A stretch of 64,000 nucleotides of DNA, taken from contig NZ_CP151951.1 in the NCBI RefSeq assembly GCF_038592985.1, positions 3,525,001 through 3,589,000 on the forward strand. Direction: 5' to 3'. Positions within the stretch are counted from its first letter, which is position 1, and each line of letters opens with the position of its first letter. Origin of the DNA: Paenibacillus sp. FSL R10-2782 (GTDB lineage: Bacteria > Bacillota > Bacilli > Paenibacillales > Paenibacillaceae). A program made the translations under genes and the position numbers. Below are positions 27,891-37,356 of the stretch, piece after piece. The notes under the pieces were generated by a model, which had not been told where the DNA came from, searched no databases, and saw nothing but the letters and a program-made list of their open reading frames with translations.

Positions 27891-28118
27891 TTACAGGGAC
27901 TTTGGTTTGAAAGTGTGGCAACAGGTTGCAGCAGATGTTGCAGCCTGGTCACGTTCGGCTGAGCTGAAGCTTTCACCCGCATATTCTTCATCAAATTTTT
28001 TCCCGGCATGACTGTCAATTTCTATCATGATCAAATCTGCCTTGCACAAGTTGTTTTCTCCCCAATAATGACAATTGGCTACGCTGCATTTGACTATTGG
28101 CTTGGCCTCTTGGCTCAT
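27891..28118 (-). CDS. DUF1540 domain protein
   Basis: This 75-residue protein begins with the DUF1540 pattern CSVANCHYWGENNLCKAD and ends with a further CC pair (AATCCHTFKP). The five cysteines and their spacing suggest metal binding. DUF1540 proteins are small, widespread in spore formers, and of unknown function. The ATG at 28118 follows GAGGTGATAATC. Confidence 0.8.
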   Translation of the reverse strand: MSQEAKPIVKCSVANCHYWGENNLCKADLIMIEIDSHAGKKFDEEYAGESFSSAERDQAATSAATCCHTFKPKSL

Positions 28119-28194
28119 GATTATCACCTCGGATTCATTGTCCCCCCCGTAGCGTTCACCTATGCGCCACGGCATATGGCAGTTGGTGACATAC

Positions 28195-28252
28195 GAAAAA
28201 AGCCGTCTCCGGCACTTCCTCCAACTGGCAGGAAGCAAACAGGAAACGGCTT
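28195..28252 (-). terminator. Terminator of ypuI
   Basis: On the minus strand AAGCCGT (28252-28246) pairs with ACGGCTT (28206-28200), with an inner CTTCC/GGAAG hairpin. TTTT follows the distal arm. Confidence 0.75.
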
Positions 28253-28304
28253 GCTTGTCTCATATGTTTTTGTTTTCAATTGAAAAAATCACCTGGCTAG
28301 ATGC

Positions 28305-28811
28305 TTACACATGGGTACGGCGAGTCTGCATCCGGCGCTGAGTCAAATAATCGCTTTCATAATAAGCAAGATCATCGCGCAATTCTTCAAAATTTTTCGT
28401 AATGTCCATGATCACTTCGCGGGCGGGAGTTACTGGTGTTTTACGGAAGCGTATAGCATCTTGTCCCGTATAAGCGTAGCGTCCGTCCTCTGCGTAAGAT
28501 TCATTTTTGGGATAAAAAAAGCTGTTCACGCAGTCATGGTAAACGTTATACAATGCCTTTTCCGCAAAATCCACGTCAAAGTTGGCACGGCGCAAGGATA
28601 CACCCAGCTTTTCATAAGTTACTTCGGAAAAAACAAGGACATGGCGGAGATCCGACAAAAAGCCTTTGTAAAAGAGTACAGACTCCTCACTTCCATCCAC
28701 AGCCAGTTCCGGCAGTGCATGCTCATTAAGAAATGCTTCCACCCGTTCCACGGCAGATTTCAGTTTCTCCTGCGCCGACTCACATAATTTTTGTACGTTG
28801 ACTGCTGACAT
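28305..28811 (-). CDS. ypuI: YpuI-family protein (DUF3907)
   Basis: This 168-residue soluble protein shows the strongly conserved YpuI blocks SEVTYEKLGVSLRRANF near 62-78, YHDCVNSFFYPKNE near 90-105, GRYAYTGQDAIRFR near 110-123, and LRDDLAYYESDYLTQRR near the end. Its function is unknown; it is conserved across Bacillales. The ATG at 28811 is spaced 8 bases from GGGGGAG and preferred to the TTG codon before it. Confidence 0.88.
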   Translation of the reverse strand: MSAVNVQKLCESAQEKLKSAVERVEAFLNEHALPELAVDGSEESVLFYKGFLSDLRHVLVFSEVTYEKLGVSLRRANFDVDFAEKALYNVYHDCVNSFFYPKNESYAEDGRYAYTGQDAIRFRKTPVTPAREVIMDITKNFEELRDDLAYYESDYLTQRRMQTRRTHV

Positions 28812-28998
28812 CAATGAAGCTCCCCCTTATTTGTTGCTTGTTCATCAATTTGGTTACCCGAAAATAGATCCTTCTTAAACGAAAGAGCTGTAATTTTCAG
28901 TATTTATCCTAACACAAATAAAGATTGAAAGGTATAAAAACATGCCAACCTTCTCACGCTAAACCATAAATTCATAAACTCCCAAGGAGGACGGTCCC

Positions 28999-30882
28999 AT
29001 GTCTCGGCATAAATGGTTAAAACCTCTGATCGGAGCAGCCGCCGGGGTGCTTATCATCACCCTGATGCTGCCTTCCCGAGATCACCGCCACACACCACAG
29101 CCCGAATATGCGGCAAAAATGGTGCCACAGCAGGAAAAGCAGCTCAAAAAAGGAATGTTGGCTTTGGACTTGTCCGCTACGGATACCATCACCCGTATGG
29201 ATGCCAGGCAGGATATTGAATACGTAATGCGAGAACTGAATGGTAAAACCAATGATCAGAAAAAGCATTTTGTCCGCAAGCTTCAGCAGTCGCACAGTCA
29301 TCTTCACACGCTACAGTGGATCAATACACGTCAAGGAAAGAGCACTACCTACACAGGCAGCAAGGCACAACCCCGTCTACTTAATCACGTTCAAGTCAAA
29401 AACAGTCTAGATGCGGCTCGCCGTTCCGTCCTGCAAAACAAATCTTACGAATCCGCAGCCTTTCAGGTCGAGGGTCAAAAATATTTTGTCATGGCAGAGC
29501 CAGCGACTGACGGAACATACGGCGTTGCCGCGCTGGTCAGCCAGCAAGTGCTTCATGACGTGGAAAAGCATCAGCGCAAAAACCTGCGCCTGATTCCATA
29601 CCCGAAGGAGGGCAGCTACAAAATCGAATCTGTACATCCCGACACACTGCATGATATTACCGTCAAGACAGGTCATGACAATGAAAATGCGAGCCATTAT
29701 TTTGAAAATGAAATCGTCGTTCGCTTTCGCCAAAATCCTGATCAACAGCAATTACGCGAAATTGCAGCAGATTTGAACTGTGAGCCAGGCCGAAAGCTCG
29801 GTTATACGTATGTGTTCCATTCGAATAACATGAGCTTCAAAGAGCTACAGCAATATTTCTCGCAGAAGTGGAACCCGGTATATGCAGAACCTCACTACAT
29901 GTATCTGACTAATAAAAAAACACCCGTAAAAGCGTCGGATGTCTCTATTCCGAATGACCTGCTCTTTTCCCGCTATCAGTGGAATCTGCCAGCCACCGAA
30001 ACCAACCGGGGCTGGGCATTATCCAAAGGCAGCAAAAATGTCGTCGTAGCCGTCGTGGATACGGGAGTGGATATGGACCATCCTGATCTAAAGGGCCAAA
30101 TCCTGCCGGGACAAAACGTAGTCAACCCGAAGGAAAAGCCTTACGATGACGTCGGTCACGGAACGCATGTTGCCGGCATCATTTCCGCGCTCGTGAATAA
30201 CGGCGAGGGTGTTGCTGGCATGACATGGTACAACAAGGTTATGCCAGTCAAGGTACTCGATCAATCCGGCTCCGGTACCACATATTCCGTGGCAGAGGGC
30301 ATTATATGGGCCGCAGACCATGGAGCCAAGGTCATTAATTTGAGCCTCGGCAATTATGCGCAAGCTGAATTTTTGCACGATGCGATTAAATATGCCTATG
30401 ACAAGGATGTTGTATTAGTCGCGGCCACAGGAAATGATAATACGGAACGGCCCGGCTATCCCGCTGCCTATCCTGAAGTATTTGCCGTATCTGCCACAGA
30501 CGCATCCATGCACCGTGCTTCCTTTTCTAACTACGGAGATTATGTTGACGTTATGGCCCCCGGCGCAAGCATAGCAAGCACATATCCAGGGAACCAATAC
30601 GCTGCCCTCTCAGGCACTTCAATGGCCAGTCCGCATGTCTCAGCGCTTGCGGCCCTCGTTCGTTCCATCAACCCCGACCTAACGAACAAAGAGGTCATGG
30701 ATTTAATGAGAAACAGCGTGATTGATTTGGGTACACCGGGGCATGACAAATATTTCGGATATGGCCAAATCGATGTATATAAGGCGTTGAAAGCAGCTCA
30801 ACGTCCATATGTTCCTTTGCAGCTTTATCCACAGCATTTAGGTGACAAGATAAAATCTCTCTTGAAGATGCTGGAAACGTAA
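28999..30882 (+). CDS. Membrane-anchored or secreted S8 subtilisin-like serine protease
   Basis: This 627-residue protein has an N-terminal signal or anchor segment (about 8-25). A pro-region of about 300 residues follows, including a late part (FENEIVVRFR to EPHYMYLTN) resembling a fervidolysin-type prodomain. The catalytic domain has Asp354 in VVDTGVDMDHPDL, His387 in GHGTHVAG, and Ser541 in GTSMASPHVSAL. The first 200 residues of the pro-region are unusual and match nothing I recognise. The ATG follows AAGGAGGACGG. It is monocistronic, with a terminator right after the stop. It is probably an extracellular protease; its substrate is unknown. Confidence 0.9.
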   Translation: MSRHKWLKPLIGAAAGVLIITLMLPSRDHRHTPQPEYAAKMVPQQEKQLKKGMLALDLSATDTITRMDARQDIEYVMRELNGKTNDQKKHFVRKLQQSHSHLHTLQWINTRQGKSTTYTGSKAQPRLLNHVQVKNSLDAARRSVLQNKSYESAAFQVEGQKYFVMAEPATDGTYGVAALVSQQVLHDVEKHQRKNLRLIPYPKEGSYKIESVHPDTLHDITVKTGHDNENASHYFENEIVVRFRQNPDQQQLREIAADLNCEPGRKLGYTYVFHSNNMSFKELQQYFSQKWNPVYAEPHYMYLTNKKTPVKASDVSIPNDLLFSRYQWNLPATETNRGWALSKGSKNVVVAVVDTGVDMDHPDLKGQILPGQNVVNPKEKPYDDVGHGTHVAGIISALVNNGEGVAGMTWYNKVMPVKVLDQSGSGTTYSVAEGIIWAADHGAKVINLSLGNYAQAEFLHDAIKYAYDKDVVLVAATGNDNTERPGYPAAYPEVFAVSATDASMHRASFSNYGDYVDVMAPGASIASTYPGNQYAALSGTSMASPHVSALAALVRSINPDLTNKEVMDLMRNSVIDLGTPGHDKYFGYGQIDVYKALKAAQRPYVPLQLYPQHLGDKIKSLLKMLET

Positions 30883-30897
30883 AGAGATTCCATTTGG

Positions 30898-30937
30898 GCA
30901 AAAAGCAGCCATGTACGCTCCATGGCTGCTTTTTTTT
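30898..30937. terminator. Bidirectional terminator between the protease and cotD-like genes
   Basis: AGCAGCCATG (30904-30913) and CATGGCTGCT (30921-30930) form a perfect 10-bp stem. Eight T residues follow on the plus strand, and an A run precedes it for the minus-strand gene. Confidence 0.92.
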
Positions 30938-30945
30938 GTAATCTC

Positions 30946-31188
30946 TTAGCGCTTAGAGCTGCTACGTACCTGACGCTTGCCATTACTGCGAGTATGACTG
31001 CGGGTGTGACAGCAAGGGTCACCTGGATCCTTTACAGTCACTGGGAATACATGGTGTGGTACAGGTATAATGTGCGCTTGATTGATAATCTCAATCGGAT
31101 GAACAACGGGAACAACTTGCGGATAAAATTGATGATTTACAAATTGGATCGGCGGGCACACGATCGGTTCGTTAGGGCAATGACTCAT
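30946..31188 (-). CDS. CotD-like spore coat protein
   Basis: This 80-residue protein is rich in His, Pro and Val (HPIEIINQAHIIPVPHHVFP) and has an N-terminal CPNEPIVCPP motif. That composition and layout fit the CotD family of inner spore coat proteins. The C-terminus is Arg/Ser-rich and contains a CC pair. The ATG at 31188 follows AAAGGAG. A sigma-K promoter would be expected but could not be pinned down by eye. Confidence 0.7.
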   Translation of the reverse strand: MSHCPNEPIVCPPIQFVNHQFYPQVVPVVHPIEIINQAHIIPVPHHVFPVTVKDPGDPCCHTRSHTRSNGKRQVRSSSKR

Positions 31189-31275
31189 AATGTGCAACTC
31201 CTTTCGGTGAATTAGTACAGCATATTACGAAGGGGCTCCCAGTGATTGGATGATTACCCCCTATTGCAAATATCC

Positions 31276-32751
31276 TTACAAAATAGGCCTTCGTTCCATG
31301 ATGACCGAGCGGTCAAGCAGTTCTCCCAGCAAGCGGCATAACTTGCGCAATCCTGCTTCGAGTGTATCCTTGGCCGTGTATGAAAAGGAAATACGAATAT
31401 GATTACTTTCCATACCACCTGCATAACATACCCCTCCTGGTAAAAAGGATATGCCTTCACGATCAGCTAATCGTCCCAGTTGTGCGATATCAATAGCAGG
31501 CGGTAGTTTTATCCATATATTAAGACCACCCTCAGGTGCTTGCCAGGTGACTTCCGCAGGGGCAAAACGCTGGAGTGTGTGCAAAGCAGTTGTCAGACGG
31601 TCCTCCATTTGATCTCTTAATGAGACGAGATGGTTATCCAGCCTATGCCTGATAAAAGGTAATAATGCTTTTTGCGTCAACAAAGGGCTTCCCAGATCCG
31701 TAGTTGACTTGGCTGCCACAAGGCGGTTCAGCACACTTCCTGTAGCCACTACACAAGCGATACGACAGCCGGGAGCAACGGTTTTACTGAAGCTTTTAAT
31801 ATAAATCACATGTCCGGACAGATCATGCGCCTTGATGGGAAGCGGCGGCTTTGTTTTGTAGTACAGATCAGAAAACGGATCATCTTCGACGATCAGACAA
31901 TGATAACTTTGCGCCAGATCCAGAAGTTGCATGCGTCTGACCGTCGTTAAGGTTATTCCAGTGGGATTATGAAAGGTAGGTATCGTATAGATCAGCTTTG
32001 GAGGATGAATGTCACAAAGGCGTGTCAGGATATCCATGCGCATGCCCTGCTCATCCATCGGAATCATGACCACCTTGGCACCTCGGCTGGTGAATACATC
32101 AATCGCACCCGTATACGTAGGAGCCTCCATATAGACGACGTCACCAGGACCAACGAACGTACGCGCCACAAGATCAATCCCCTGCTGGGCGCCACTTGTC
32201 ACAAGCAGATGCTCTGCTTCAGTACGGATTCCACGTTCGCTCAGGTGAACTGCAAATACTTCCCTCAGTTCTACATCCCCTTCGAAGGTGCCGTAAACAG
32301 CCATCGCATCGGGATCTTCGGAGGATAAACGTCGGGTATCGTCAATGATTTCACGAGTGGGAAGAAGCTCTGGCTGAACTGCCGCAATATGAAATGAATA
32401 GGGAACCTGACGGCTATGATTAAAGTTTCTCCACAACTGTGCACGCGGCAAATAATCAATCAGCGACATTTGCCATGATAAATCCAGCGCCTCCTCACGA
32501 TGCAATGACACAGAAGGCTCGGCTACATAGCATCCCTTTCCCTGTGTACACACCACAAGATGTATGGATTCGAGCTCCGCATACGCCTTGCTTACAGTTA
32601 CAGGGCTAACGGATAGCAGACTGGACAAATGGCGGACAGAAGGAAGCTTTGTACCCTGAGGCAGCAGTCCGGACTGGATACGGTCCGCCAATGTTTTGGC
32701 AATTTGTACATATAATTTGACACTGCTATTGCGACTGAGTTCAATATGCAT
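31276..32751 (-). CDS. MocR-type PLP-dependent transcriptional regulator (GntR-aminotransferase fusion)
   Basis: This 491-residue protein joins a GntR-type winged helix (about 5-75, LPSVRHLSSLLSVSPVTVSKAY) to a class I aminotransferase fold (about 110-480). The PLP lysine lies in IKSFSKTVAPGCR near 325, and the cofactor-binding VEDDPFSDLYY near 290 is intact. MocR proteins usually sense PLP or an amino compound and control an adjacent, often divergent gene. Here the divergent neighbour is a marR-ABC operon. The ATG at 32751 follows GGAGGG at 9 bases. Confidence 0.9.
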   Translation of the reverse strand: MHIELSRNSSVKLYVQIAKTLADRIQSGLLPQGTKLPSVRHLSSLLSVSPVTVSKAYAELESIHLVVCTQGKGCYVAEPSVSLHREEALDLSWQMSLIDYLPRAQLWRNFNHSRQVPYSFHIAAVQPELLPTREIIDDTRRLSSEDPDAMAVYGTFEGDVELREVFAVHLSERGIRTEAEHLLVTSGAQQGIDLVARTFVGPGDVVYMEAPTYTGAIDVFTSRGAKVVMIPMDEQGMRMDILTRLCDIHPPKLIYTIPTFHNPTGITLTTVRRMQLLDLAQSYHCLIVEDDPFSDLYYKTKPPLPIKAHDLSGHVIYIKSFSKTVAPGCRIACVVATGSVLNRLVAAKSTTDLGSPLLTQKALLPFIRHRLDNHLVSLRDQMEDRLTTALHTLQRFAPAEVTWQAPEGGLNIWIKLPPAIDIAQLGRLADREGISFLPGGVCYAGGMESNHIRISFSYTAKDTLEAGLRKLCRLLGELLDRSVIMERRPIL

Positions 32752-32913
32752 CGTAATCGTCCCTCCAGGATCTTGACCATTGGCTTCCATTGTAACATTC
32801 AATCACTTGGTAGACGACGCGAATCGGCCGAACGTGCTTCTTTTTCCAAGATCATCGATCCCATTCAATATATTCCCGTCATGGATGCTTCTTTTATTCC
32901 ATTTTTTCTCGAA

Positions 32914-32942
32914 TTGACTTTTTACCTGGGCATCATTATTAT
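32914..32942 (+). promoter_or_regulatory. Predicted sigma-A promoter of the marR-ABC exporter operon
   Basis: TTGACT (32914-32919) and TATTAT (32937-32942) are separated by exactly 17 bp. The -10 touches a perfect palindrome at 32941-32957, so the start of transcription lies within that palindrome. Confidence 0.8.
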
Positions 32943-32957
32943 CTTATAGTATAAGAT
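32941..32957. promoter_or_regulatory. Putative MarR operator: perfect 17-bp palindrome
   Basis: ATCTTATAGTATAAGAT is a perfect inverted repeat with a single central G. It overlaps the predicted -10 and transcription start of the marR gene 25 bases downstream. Size and symmetry suit a MarR dimer and suggest autorepression of the operon. Confidence 0.72.
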
Positions 32958-32981
32958 AAAAGCTAGAAGGTGTTGTGACCA

Positions 32982-33392
32982 TTGGATTATAAGACATTAG
33001 CGACAGAACTATTCGAGTATATTGTCAAAAAGCACAAACCGTCATTAGAGGAGCGAGGGCACTACTCACGTGGTGAAATGGGGATTCTCATCTGTCTGAA
33101 TTTAAATAAGGGCGGGGTTACCTCGGGCCACTTGAGCGAATACTTGTCTGTCAGTACGGGACGGGTAGCAACGGCGCTGAAGAGCCTGGAGAAGAAAGGT
33201 CTGGTTGTACGCCATACCGATGTCACCGACAAACGTAAGGTGATTGTATTCATTACGGATTCAGGCAAGCAATTTATGATTGACAAGTATAATGAAGGAA
33301 TCGCCTGGACCGAGAGCATTCTTCGCAAGCTGGACGAACAGGATGCCAAAGAATTTATCCGACTCATTAAGCTTATTGTCTCTAAAAGTTGA
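32982..33392 (+). CDS. MarR-family transcriptional regulator
   Basis: This 136-residue protein has the MarR winged-helix layout. A helix-turn-helix (VTSGHLSEYLSVSTGRVATALKSLEKKGLV, about 46-75) precedes a wing with the conserved DVTDKRKVIVFIT near 80, and the ends are helical for dimer formation. The start is TTG at 32982 after AGAAGGTG. It leads an operon with two ABC half-transporters, so it probably represses them until a toxic compound binds. Confidence 0.9.
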   Translation: MDYKTLATELFEYIVKKHKPSLEERGHYSRGEMGILICLNLNKGGVTSGHLSEYLSVSTGRVATALKSLEKKGLVVRHTDVTDKRKVIVFITDSGKQFMIDKYNEGIAWTESILRKLDEQDAKEFIRLIKLIVSKS

Positions 33393-33450
33393 ATTCATAT
33401 GTAAATTGCACCAAACACCTAAGATTTTCAGATAAAAGGAGAGCAACAGA

Positions 33451-35214
33451 ATGCTGAAGATATTCAAATATCTCAAGAAAAATGAATGGATGCTCGTGCT
33501 TTGCAGCCTGGCTTTCATTGTTGTGCAGGTATGGCTTGATCTGAAGCTGCCTGATTATATGGCGGAAATTACGACCAAGCTGCAAACGGAAGGAACACCT
33601 ATGTCGGAACTGCTGATTCCCGGCAGTTACATGCTGTTATGTGCCGTTGGCAGTATGATTGCATCTATTATTGTCGGCTATTTCGCGGCGAAGGTGGCGG
33701 CAGGGCTGGCCATGCGTCTGCGTGCGATGGTCTTTGATAAGACCTTATCCTTTTCGATGGAAGAGATGAACAACTTTTCGACGGCAAGCCTCATCACCCG
33801 CACCACAAACGATGTTACCCAGATTCAAACGATCGTTGCGTTAGGACTCCAGGTGATCATCAAGGCACCAATTTTGGCCGTGTGGGCTATTGTGAAGATT
33901 GCGGATAAAAACTGGCAGTGGACCGCCTCTACAGGAGCGGCCGTGGCTGTTCTGATCCTGATGCTAAGTGTTATTGTTATTTTCGCTCTCCCCAGTTTCC
34001 AGCGAATCCAGCGTCTCACCGATAATCTGAACAGGGTAACACGTGAGCATTTGACCGGACTTCGAGTGGTGCGCGCTTATAATGCAGATCAGTATCAGGA
34101 GCAGAAGTTCGAACAGGCCAACGTCGAATTGACGAATACAAACCTGTTTGCGAACAGGTTAATGGCGATGATTGGCCCGGGTATGACCTTTATTATGTCG
34201 GGTCTGAGTGTCGCTATCTATTGGATTGGCGCTTACCTGATTAACGGGACGGCCGTGCCCGACCGCATTGCACTGTTCTCCAATATGGTGGTGTTCTCGT
34301 CTTATGCGATGCAGGTGGTCATGGCCTTTATGATGGTTAGTATGATTTTCTTCTTGCTGCCTCGCGCTTCGATTTCTGCCAAACGGATCATGGAGGTATT
34401 GAACACCAAATCCAGCATCATGAACGGGCATGAGACGGCTGGAGAAGAGGGCGTTATGGGTCAGGTTGAATTCCGTAATGTCAGCTTCAAATATCCAGAC
34501 GCGGAGGAGCCTGTGCTTCGCAACATTAGCTTTACGGCGAAACGGGGCGAGACGGTTGCCTTTATTGGCGCAACAGGCAGCGGCAAAACCAGCGTGATCA
34601 ATCTGATTCCCCGTTTCTACGATGTGACCGAGGGAGAGGTGCTCGTGGATGGTGTGAATGTCAGAAACTATAAGCAGCAGGCACTCCATAACAAAATCGG
34701 GTATGTCCCTCAGAGAGCCGTGCTTTTCAACGGTACGGTGGCATCCAACGTTTCGTATGGCGATAACGGAAAAGAAGGAGCTTCGGAAAAACTCGTTAAA
34801 GCAGCCGTAGGGATTGCCCAAAGCACGGAGTTTGTCGAAAAAATGGACGGTCAGTATCAGGGACGGATTTCACAAGGTGGAGCGAACGTATCAGGCGGTC
34901 AAAAGCAGCGTCTGTCCATTGCGCGTGCCATCTACCGTCAGCCGGAGATTTATATCTTCGATGATTCCTTTTCAGCACTAGACTACAAAACAGACCGGAT
35001 TCTGCGCTCGGCTCTCAAAAAAGAAACTGACCATGCTACCACACTCATTGTTGCTCAGCGCATAGGCACCATTAAAGACGCTGACCGAATTATCGTACTG
35101 GAACAGGGTGAGGTTGTAGGAAGCGGCACACATGATGAGCTGATGGCGAACTGCAGCACCTATCAGGAGATCGCTTATTCGCAGCTTTCGAAGGAGGAAC
35201 TCGTACATGGATAA
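33451..35214 (+). CDS. ABC multidrug exporter half-transporter with degenerate ATP site
   Basis: This 587-residue protein fuses a six-helix exporter membrane domain (about 15-310) to a nucleotide-binding domain. Walker A GATGSGKTS is near 373 and the signature VSGGQKQR is near 480. After Walker B the catalytic glutamate is Asp (FDDSFSALD), and the H-loop His is Gln (VAQRIGTI). These substitutions mark the degenerate half of heterodimeric exporters such as BmrC of BmrCD or YheI of YheIH. It overlaps the next gene by 8 bases and should pair with it. Confidence 0.92.
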   Translation: MLKIFKYLKKNEWMLVLCSLAFIVVQVWLDLKLPDYMAEITTKLQTEGTPMSELLIPGSYMLLCAVGSMIASIIVGYFAAKVAAGLAMRLRAMVFDKTLSFSMEEMNNFSTASLITRTTNDVTQIQTIVALGLQVIIKAPILAVWAIVKIADKNWQWTASTGAAVAVLILMLSVIVIFALPSFQRIQRLTDNLNRVTREHLTGLRVVRAYNADQYQEQKFEQANVELTNTNLFANRLMAMIGPGMTFIMSGLSVAIYWIGAYLINGTAVPDRIALFSNMVVFSSYAMQVVMAFMMVSMIFFLLPRASISAKRIMEVLNTKSSIMNGHETAGEEGVMGQVEFRNVSFKYPDAEEPVLRNISFTAKRGETVAFIGATGSGKTSVINLIPRFYDVTEGEVLVDGVNVRNYKQQALHNKIGYVPQRAVLFNGTVASNVSYGDNGKEGASEKLVKAAVGIAQSTEFVEKMDGQYQGRISQGGANVSGGQKQRLSIARAIYRQPEIYIFDDSFSALDYKTDRILRSALKKETDHATTLIVAQRIGTIKDADRIIVLEQGEVVGSGTHDELMANCSTYQEIAYSQLSKEELVHG

Positions 35215-37057
35215 GAATGAACACACCGTCGACAGCCAGCATATGAAAACGAAACAGCGAGGTCCCATGGGTGGAGGTCCTGCGGGGGGCATGGGTGCTG
35301 GTGAAAAAGCGAATGATTTTAAAAAGACCATCAGCCAGCTTTTATCCTACATTAAGGCCTATGTGCCCATGATTATACTCTCTATGTTGCTGGCCCTGGT
35401 CGGTTCCGCCTTCAACGTCATTGGTCCGGGTAAGCTCAGCGATATTGCCAACCTGATCCAGGAAGGAATCGTAACAGGGGTTGATGTGAGTGCTGTCCAG
35501 AAGATTGTTCTTGTATTGGTGCTTTTGTATGGTTTTGGTCTTATCTTTAACTATTTCCAAGGCTTCATTACGGCGACCGTGTCACAGCGTCTTACAAAGA
35601 AGATGCGGACAGAGCTGTCCCGAAAAATCAATCATATGCCTTTGAAGTATTTTGATGCTACGAGCTACGGTAATGTGCTCAGCCGTGTGACCAACGATGT
35701 CGATACCATCGGACAAACGTTAAACAACAGTCTCGGCACGCTTGTCAGCGCGCTGGCAACCTTCGTAGGCGCCTTGATTATGATGCTGTATACAAACTGG
35801 ATCATGACCTTTACCGGGATTGTAGCTACGCTGATCGGTTTTTCCCTGATGACCGTGATTATGAAGCATTCACAGAAATATTTTGTAGCACAGCAAGCGG
35901 AACTTGGCCAGATCAACGGTCATATCGAAGAAACCTATGCCGGTCATAACGTAGTCAAGGTATATAACGGAGAAAAAGCAGCCAAGGAAGAGTTCCATGG
36001 CATTAACAGCCGCTTATATACAAATGCATGGAAGTCCCAGTTCATGTCAGGCCTGATGATGCCGGTTATGATGTTCATCGGGAATTTCGGGTATGTCGCA
36101 GTCTGTGTCGTGGGCGCTTTGCTGGTGAACCAACATGCTATAACGATCGGAACTATTGTGGCCTTCATGGTGTATATTCGTCTCTTTACACAGCCCTTGT
36201 CACAGCTGGCACAGGCCGCAACCAATCTGCAATCGGCGGCTGCCGCCAGTGAACGTGTATTCGAATTTCTGGGTGAAGAAGAATTGGCGGATGAGAGCGA
36301 CAAGACCAAGAAGCTGGACAACGCCAAAGGGGATGTCGAATTCAAACATGTCCGTTTCGGTTATAACCAAGACCGTATGATTATCAAAGACTTCTCCATG
36401 AAAGCTGAAGCCGGTCAGAAAATTGCCATTGTGGGTCCGACAGGCGCCGGTAAGACGACGCTCGTGAATTTACTCATGCGGTTCTATGAGCTGAACGACG
36501 GAGAAATCTATATTGACGGAACCCCGATCAGCCAATTAACACGTGAGAATATTCATGAATTATTCTGTATGGTGCTGCAGGATACCTGGCTGTTTGAAGG
36601 AACGATCCGTGAGAATATCGCCTTTTCCAAAGAGCATGTTACCCATGAACAGGTAGAAGCCGCATGTAGAGCGGTGGGGCTACACAGCTTCCTTAAAACA
36701 CTGCCGCAGGGCTATGATACGGTGCTGGACGACAAAGCCACTCTCTCTGCCGGTCAAAAGCAATTGATCACCATTGCAAGAGCCATGATTGAAGATGCAC
36801 CCATGCTCATTCTAGATGAGGCCACAAGCTCGGTCGATACGCGTACGGAATTGCTGATTCAACAAGCGATGGACCGGCTTACCGTAGGGAAAACCTCCTT
36901 TGTGATTGCCCACCGCCTCTCAACGATCAAGAACGCCGATCTGATTCTAGTCATGAAGGACGGTGACATTATCGAAACAGGTAACCATGAGGAATTGCTG
37001 GCTAAAGGCAGCTTCTATGCCGATCTATACAACAGTCAGTTTGAACATGCATCCTAA
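35207..37057 (+). CDS. ABC multidrug exporter half-transporter, catalytic partner
   Basis: This 616-residue protein has a Gly/Met-rich cytoplasmic N-terminus (GPMGGGPAGGMGAG near 18-31), a six-helix membrane domain, and a nucleotide-binding domain. Walker A GPTGAGKTT is near 410. Walker B keeps the catalytic glutamate (LILDEATSSVD) and the H-loop His (IAHRLSTI). Its signature is LSAGQ instead of LSGGQ. That altered signature completes the degenerate ATP site with the first subunit, as in BmrCD and TmrAB. The ATG lies inside the end of the previous gene, so translation is coupled. Confidence 0.93.
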   Translation: MDKNEHTVDSQHMKTKQRGPMGGGPAGGMGAGEKANDFKKTISQLLSYIKAYVPMIILSMLLALVGSAFNVIGPGKLSDIANLIQEGIVTGVDVSAVQKIVLVLVLLYGFGLIFNYFQGFITATVSQRLTKKMRTELSRKINHMPLKYFDATSYGNVLSRVTNDVDTIGQTLNNSLGTLVSALATFVGALIMMLYTNWIMTFTGIVATLIGFSLMTVIMKHSQKYFVAQQAELGQINGHIEETYAGHNVVKVYNGEKAAKEEFHGINSRLYTNAWKSQFMSGLMMPVMMFIGNFGYVAVCVVGALLVNQHAITIGTIVAFMVYIRLFTQPLSQLAQAATNLQSAAAASERVFEFLGEEELADESDKTKKLDNAKGDVEFKHVRFGYNQDRMIIKDFSMKAEAGQKIAIVGPTGAGKTTLVNLLMRFYELNDGEIYIDGTPISQLTRENIHELFCMVLQDTWLFEGTIRENIAFSKEHVTHEQVEAACRAVGLHSFLKTLPQGYDTVLDDKATLSAGQKQLITIARAMIEDAPMLILDEATSSVDTRTELLIQQAMDRLTVGKTSFVIAHRLSTIKNADLILVMKDGDIIETGNHEELLAKGSFYADLYNSQFEHAS

Positions 37058-37122
37058 TAAAAACCAGTCCCTAGTTGAAAAACAGGGTAGTAGCCACAAA
37101 TAGCATATCAGGGTAAAAGAGT

Positions 37123-37166
37123 AAAGTGTCTGGAGAATCGCTATGAAGGCGATCCAGACACTTTTT
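37123..37166 (+). terminator. Terminator of the marR-ABC operon
   Basis: AAGTGTCTGGA and CCAGACACTT pair, with a further CGC/GCG inner stem, and six T residues follow. Confidence 0.9.
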
Positions 37167-37356
37167 TGTTATGCTCAAAAGCTGTCCGATGTCTGGTGGT
37201 TCAGCTTGTTTATTGAGTTTTTGTGGGGGATCTTGTTTTGCTGATTTTTATGCACATCTGGATAACCGGATCATTGCCGATGTAACCTTCCTTCCTCTAA
37301 GACTCAAATTTTTTCTTGGGGTCAGGTTTTTTTCGGCTTTCGATTAGACCAATCAA

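Noticed and set aside
34159..34821. 220-residue frame opposite the first ABC exporter gene
   Set aside because: It is antisense to the conserved membrane and ATPase domains and has no start signals.
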